Part shown: piece by piece, positions 45,926-51,159 of the stretch
How the letters are laid out: each line of letters opens with the position of its first letter
How positions within the stretch are numbered: position 1 is the stretch's first letter
Translations under genes and position numbers: made by a program
The notes under the pieces: model-generated
The model's input: only the letters and a program-made list of their open reading frames with translations
What the model was told of the DNA's origin: nothing
The model's database searches: none
Source of the DNA: Branchiostoma floridae
Lineage: Eukaryota > Chordata > Leptocardii > Amphioxiformes > Branchiostomatidae
Assembly (NCBI RefSeq): GCF_000003815.2
Contig: NC_049979.1
Span: forward strand, 25,025,014-25,076,172
Length of the DNA stretch: 51,159 nucleotides
Direction: 5' to 3'

Positions 45926-46025
45926 NNNNNNNNNNNNNNNNNNNNNNNNNNNNNNNNNNNNNNNNNNNNNNNNNNNNNNNNNNNNNNNNNNNNNNNNNNN
46001 NNNNNNNNNNNNNNNNNNNNNNNNN
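45926..46025. other. Assembly gap (100 N)
   Basis: A run of exactly 100 N inside the satellite. Confidence 1.
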
Positions 46026-47429
46026 CCATATGCTCGAGAATATCTCGAGAAGAAAGGATCCGAAGATTTTGCGGTTTGCATCTTTCTATTCCTTACTAAG
46101 AGACCTTTCCAAGGATACCAAGTGTGCAAGGCCGGAACTTAAAGCCTAAGCTACAAACGCGACATTAAGTCATCTTTCTACCCGGTGCCCTGACAGGCAG
46201 GGTCTCAATAAAGGAGCTAGCGGTTGCGCCTAAACAGGGCCCATATGCTCGAGAATATCTCGAGAAGAAAGTATCCGAAGATTTTGCGGTTTGCACCTTT
46301 CTATTCCTTACTAAGAGACCTTTTCAAGGATACCAAGTGTGCCAGGCCGGAACTTAAAGCCTAAGCTACAATCGCGACATTAAGTCGTCACCCTACCCGG
46401 TGCCCTGACAGGCGGGGTCTCAATAAAGGAGCTAGCGGTTGCGCCTAAACAGGGCCCATCTGCTCGAGAATATCTCGAGAAGGAAGTATCCGAAGATTTT
46501 GCGGTTTGCACCTTTCTATTCCTTACTAAGTGACCTTTCCAAAGATACCAAGTGTGCCAGGCCGGAACTTAAAGGCTAAGCTACAATCGCGACATTAAGT
46601 CGTCACCCTACCCGATGCCCTGACAGGCAGGGTCTCAATAAAGGAGCTAGCGGTTGCGCCTAAACAGGGCCCATATGCTCGAGAATATCTCGAGAAGGAA
46701 GTATCCGAAGATTTTGCGGTTTGAACCTTTCTATTCCTTACTAAGGGACCTTTCCAAAGATACCAAGTGTGCCAGGCCGGAACTTAAAGCCTAAGCTACA
46801 ATAGCGACATTAAGTCATGACCCTACCCGGTGCCGTGACAGGCGGGGTCTCAGTAAAGGAGCTAGTGGTTGCGCCTAAACAGGGCCCATATGCTCGAGAA
46901 TATCTCGAGAAGGAAGTATCCGAAGATTTTGAGGTTTGCACCTTTCTATTCCTTACTAAGGGACCTTTCCAAAGATACCAAGTGTGCCAGGCCGGAACTT
47001 AAAGCCTAAGCTACAATCGCGACATTAAGTCGTCTTCCTACCCAGTGCCCTGACAGGCAGGGTCTCAATAAAGGAGCTATCGGTTGTGCCTAAACAGGGC
47101 CCATATGCTCGAGAATATCTCGAGAAGGAAGTATCCGAAGATTTTGCGGTTTGCACCTTTCTATTTCTTACTAAGGGACCTTTCCAAAGATACCAAGTGT
47201 GCCAGGCCGGAACTTAAAGCCTAAGCTACAATCGCGACATTAAGTCATCTTCCTACCCGGTGCCCTGACAGGCAGGGTCTCAATAAAAGAGCTAGCGGTT
47301 GCGCCTAAACAGGGCCCATATGCTCGAGAATATCTCGCCAAGGAAGTATCCGAAGATTTTGAGGTTTGCACCTTTCTATTCCTTGCTAATGGACCTTTCC
47401 AAAGATACCAAGTGTGCCAGGCCGGAACT

Positions 47430-47529
47430 NNNNNNNNNNNNNNNNNNNNNNNNNNNNNNNNNNNNNNNNNNNNNNNNNNNNNNNNNNNNNNNNNNNNNNN
47501 NNNNNNNNNNNNNNNNNNNNNNNNNNNNN
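47430..47529. other. Assembly gap (100 N)
   Basis: A run of exactly 100 N inside the satellite. Confidence 1.
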
Positions 47530-48183
47530 AGCTAGCGGTTGCGCCTAAACAGGGCCCATATGCTCGAGAATATCTCGAGAAGAAAGTATCCGAAGATTTT
47601 GCGGTTTGCACCTTTCTATTCCTTACTAAGAGACCTTTCCAAAGATACCAAGTGTGCCAGGCCGGAACTTCAAGCCTAAGCTACAATCGCGACATTAAGT
47701 CGTCTTCCTACCCGGTGCCGTGACAGGCGGGGTCTCAGTAAAGGAGCTAGCGGTTGCGCCTAAACAGGGCCCATATGCTCGAGAATATCTCGAGAAGGAA
47801 GTATCCGAAGATTTTGCGGTTTGCACCTTTCTATTTCTAACTAATGGACCTTTCCAAGGATACCAAGTGTGCCAGGCCGGAACTTAAAGCCTAAGCTACA
47901 ATCGCGACATTAAGTCGTCTTCCTACCCGGTGCCTTGACAGGCAGGGTCTCAATAAAGGAGATGGTGGTTGCGCCTAAACAGGGCCCATATGCTCGAGAA
48001 TATCTCGAGAAGGAAGTTTTCGAAGATTTTGCGGTTTGCACCTTTCTATTCCTTACTAAAGGACCTTTCCAAGGATACCAAGTGTGCCAGGCCGGAACTT
48101 AAAGCCTAAGCTACAATCGCGACATTAAGTCGTCTTCCTACCCGGTGCCGTGACAGGCGGGGTCTCAGTAAAGGAGCTAGCGG

Positions 48184-50553
48184 TTGCGCCTAAACAGGGC
48201 CCATATGCTCGAGAATATCTCGAGAAGGAAGTATCCGAAGATTTTGCGGTTTGCACCTTTCTATTCCTTACTAAGGGACCTTTCCAAGGATACCAAGTGT
48301 GCCAGGCCGGAACTTAAAGCCTTTACTTCAAGCTACAATCGAGACATTAAGTCGTCACCCTACCCGGTGCCCTGACAGGCGGGGTCTCAATAAAGGAGCT
48401 AGCGGTTGCGCCTAAATAGGGCCCATATGCTCGAGAATATCTCCAGAAGGAAGTTTTCGAAGATTTTGCGGTTTGCACTTTTCTATTCCATACTAAGGGA
48501 CCTTTCCAAAGATATCAAGTGTGCCAGGCCGGAACTTAAAGCCTAAGCTACAATCGCGACATTAAGTCGTCACCCTACCCGGTGCCCTGACAGGTGGGGT
48601 CTCAATAAAGGAGCTAGCGGTTGCGCCTAAACAGGGCCCATATGCTCGAGAATATCTCTAAAAGGAAGTATCCGAAGATTTTGCGGTTTGCACCTTTCTA
48701 TTCCTTGCTAAGGGACCTTTCCAAGGATACCAAGTGTGCCAGGCCGGAACTTAAAGCCTAAGCTACAATCGCGACATTAAGTCGTCTTCCTACCCGGTGC
48801 CCTGACAGGCAGGGTCTCAGTAAAGGAGCTAGCGGTTGCGCCTAAACAGGGCCCATATGCTCGAGAATATCTCGAGAAGGAAGTATCCGAAGATTTTGAG
48901 GTTTGCACCTTTCTATTCCTTACTAAAGGACCTTTCCAGGGATACCAAGTGTGCCAGGCCGGAACTTAAAGCCTAAGCTACAATCGCGACATTAAGTCAT
49001 GACCCTACCCGGTGCCCTGACAGGCGGGGTCTCAGTAAAGGAGCTAGCGGTTGCGCCTAAACAGGGCCCATATGCTCGAGAATATCTAGAGAAGGAAGTA
49101 TCCGAAGATTGCGCGGTTCGCACCTTTCTATTACGTACTAGGGGACCTTTCCAAAGATACCAAGTGCGCCAGGCCGGAACTTAGAGACTGAGCCACAATC
49201 GCGTCTTTATGTTGTCACCACCGGGTGCCCTGACAAGCAGGGTCTCAATAAAGGAGCTAGCGGTTGCGCCTAAACAGGGCCCATATGCTCGAGAATATCT
49301 CGAGAAGGAAGTATCCGAAGATTTTGAGGTTTGCACCTTTCTATTCCTTACTAAGGGACCTTTCCAAGGATACCAAGTGTGCCAGGCCGGAACTTAAAGC
49401 CTAAGCTACAATCGCGACATTAAGTCATGACCCTACCCGGTGCCCTGACAGGCGGGGTCTCAGTAAAGGAGCTAGCGGTTGCGCCTAAACAGGGCCCATA
49501 TGCTCGAGAATATCTCGAGAAGAAAGTATGCGAAGATTTTGCGATTTGCACCTTTCTATTCCTTACTAAGGGAACTTTCCAAAGATACCAAGTGTGCCAG
49601 GCCAGAACTTAAAGCCTAAGCTACAATCGCGACATTAAGTCGTCTTCCTACCCGGTGCCCTGACAGGCGGGGTCTCAGTAAAGGAGCTAGCGGTTGCGCC
49701 TAAACAGGGCCCATATGCTCGAGAATATCTCGAGAAGGAAGTATCGGAAGATTTTGCGGTTTACACCTTTCTATTCCTTACTAAGGGAACTTTCCAGGGA
49801 TACCAAGTGTGCCAGGCCGGAACTTAAAGCCTAAGCTACAATCGCGACATTAAGTCATGACCCTACCCGGTGCCGTGACAGGCGGGGTCTCAATAAAGGA
49901 GCTAGCGGTTGCGCCTAAATAGGGCCCATATGCTCGAGAATATCTCTAGAAGGAAGGATCCGAAGATTTTGCGGTTTGCACCTTTCTATTCCTTACTAAG
50001 GGACCTTTCCAAAGATACCAAGTGTGCCAGGCCGGAACTTAAAGCCTAAGCTACAATCGCGACATTAAGTCGTCTTCCTACCCGGTGCCGTGACAGGCGG
50101 GGTCTCAATAAAGGAGCTAGCGGTTGCGCCTAAACAGGGCCCATATGCTCGAGAATATCTCGAGAAGGAAGTATCCGAAGATTTTGCGGTTTGCACCTTT
50201 CTATTTCTAACTAATGGACCTTTCCAAGGATACCAAGTGTGCCAGGCCGGAACTTAAAGCCTAAGCTACAATCGCGACATTAAGTCGTCTTCCTACCCGG
50301 TGCCTTGACAGGCAGGGTCTCAATAAAGGAGATAGTGGTTGCGCCTAAACAGGGCCCATATGCTCGAGAATATCTCGAGAAGGAAGTATCCGAAGATTTT
50401 GCGGTTTGCACCTTTCTATTCCTTACTAAGGGACCTTTCCAAGGATACCAAGTGTACCAGGCCGGAACTTAAAGCCTAAGCTACAATCGCGACATTAAGT
50501 CGTCTTCCTACCCGGTGCCGTGACAGGCGGGGTCTCAGTAAAGGAGCTAGCGG
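48184..50553 (+). repeat. Higher-order block of 11 monomers, A-B-C-D then P-Q-R
   Basis: 2,370 bases, two fewer than 10 x 215 + 222. It starts with A (CCTTTACTTCAAGC variant), B, C and D, which match 32,024 onward. It then continues with the P-Q-R series known from 19,303 and 23,086, so it joins the two higher-order families in one block. The P monomer (about 49,060-49,220) is unusually divergent. Confidence 0.82.
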
Positions 50554-51159
50554 TTGCGCCTAAACAGGGCCCATATGCTCGAGAATATCTCGAGAAGGAA
50601 GTATCCGAAGATTTTGCGGTTTGCACCTTTCTATTCCTTACTAAGGGACCTTTCCAAGGATACCAAGTGTGCCAGGCCGGAACTTAAAGCCTTTAGTTCA
50701 AGCTACAATCCAGACATTAAGTCGTCACCCTACCCGGTGCCCTGACAGGCGTGGTCTCAATAAAGGAGCTAGCGGTTGCGCCTAAACAGGGCCCATATGC
50801 TCGAGAATATCTCGAGAAGGAAGTATCCGAAGATTTTGCGGTTTGCACCTTTCTATCCCTTACTAAGGGACCTTTCCAATGATACCAAGTTTGCCAGGCC
50901 GGAACTTAAAGCCTAAGCTACAATCGCGACATTAAGTCATGACCCTACCCGGTGCCGTGACAGGCGGGGTCTCAATAAAGGAGCTAGCGGTTGCGCCTAA
51001 ACAGGGCCCATATGCTTGAGAATATCTCGAGAAGGAAGTATCCGAAGATTTTGCGGTTTGCACCTTTCTATTCCTTACTAAGGGACCTTTCCAAAGATAC
51101 CAAGTGTGCCAGGCCGGAACTTAAAGCCTAAGCTACAATCGCGACATTAAGTCGTCTTC
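50554..51159 (+). repeat. Right edge of window within satellite
   Basis: A type-A monomer with CAATCCAGACATTAAG and GGCGTGGTCTC, shared with the A monomer at 15,895, followed by two plain monomers. The array clearly continues beyond the window. Confidence 0.9.

Larger units (their letters stand above)
43453..47530 (+). repeat. Satellite section without type-A monomers, about 4-monomer periodicity
   Basis: Monomers here are relatively plain and often read ACTAAGAGACC. Diagnostic variants recur together: GTGCAAGGCCGG at about 45,235 and 46,129, GACCTTTTCAAGG at about 45,427 and 46,318, and AAAGGCTAAGC at about 45,680 and 46,571. The spacing is about 890 bases across a 100-N gap, consistent with a four-monomer unit. 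Confidence 0.7.
15024..51159 (+). repeat. 215-bp satellite array with higher-order structure, continues past window
   Basis: A head-to-tail tandem array, about 168 monomer-lengths including N runs, all in one orientation. The standard monomer counts to 215 bases with about 50% G+C and about 12 CpG. Landmarks in order: AGCTACAATCGCGACATTAA, CTACCCGGTGCC, TGACAGG, GGTCTCA(A/G)TAAAGG, TAGCGGTTGCGCCTAAACAG, GGGCCCATATG, CTCGAGAATATCTCGAG, TCCGAAGATTTTGCGGTTTG, GGACCTTTCC, GTGTGCCAGGCCGGAACTTA. Neighbouring monomers differ at several positions, while distant monomers of the same type are often almost identical. That is the signature of higher-order repeats. No monomer in reversed orientation was noticed. 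Because 215 is not a multiple of 3, no reading frame runs through the array. Confidence 0.98.

Noticed and set aside
15895-50745. Dozens of 61-63 codon open frames in the satellite (starting MTLPGALTGG or, from TTG, RLNRAHMLEN).
   Set aside because: They repeat because the monomer repeats. The monomer is not a multiple of three, types with AAATAGG carry a stop in the first frame, and the second frame would need a TTG start. No evidence of a coding gene.
15024-51159. CRISPR-like or rDNA/5S-type gene array.
   Set aside because: There are no spacers between units, the genome is eukaryotic, and the monomer does not resemble 5S, U1, U2, U5 or U6 RNA or a tRNA with A and B boxes.
15024-51159. A CENP-B box in the satellite monomer.
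   Set aside because: I looked for the TTCG(N4)A(N2)CGGG pattern on both strands of the consensus and the main variants and did not find it.

Overview
The window is eukaryotic and comes from an animal genome. The left 13 kb hold one intron-rich gene on the minus strand, and its spliced product is clearly the metazoan protein MEMO1. Gene structure, dense short inverted-repeat elements and CR1/L2-like retrotransposon debris point to an invertebrate. My best guess is an amphioxus (Branchiostoma). That guess rests on general familiarity with this repeat style, not on a search.

Region 1 (1-13,100): eight consecutive coding exons of MEMO1 read right to left from the start codon at 13,052 to the donor at 817. 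All splice phases fit. The exons total 750 nt, or 250 codons. The last exon, about 43 residues by comparison with the human protein, lies beyond the left edge. The introns carry a 46-bp and a 22/25-bp minisatellite, a CA/GA microsatellite, a degraded non-LTR reverse-transcriptase fragment and several non-autonomous elements with terminal inverted repeats. Some of these elements have visible target-site duplications of 3 bp (TTA or TAA), 7 bp or 9 bp. A CpG-containing candidate promoter lies at about 13,150-13,240.

Region 2 (13,100-15,000): the 5' flank of MEMO1. It contains a 119-bp palindromic element with a 9-bp duplication, a 336-base run of N, dispersed-repeat-like sequence and the right end of one more short inverted-repeat element.

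Region 3 (15,024-51,159): a head-to-tail satellite array with a 215-bp monomer, about 168 monomer-lengths. It runs off the right edge and is broken only by ten N runs and one 122-bp retrotransposon-tail insertion. Monomers fall into recognisable types arranged as higher-order repeats. A 222-bp marker monomer (type A) delimits blocks of 5, 7, 8, 9 and 11 monomers whose lengths fit whole monomer counts. No gene is credible in the array: the recurrent 61-63 codon open frames shift between monomers and carry stops in several types.

The most interesting content is this satellite: its multi-level higher-order structure, retained CpG, per-monomer palindrome, per-monomer AATAAA-type hexamer, and its position next to the promoter side of a conserved gene.
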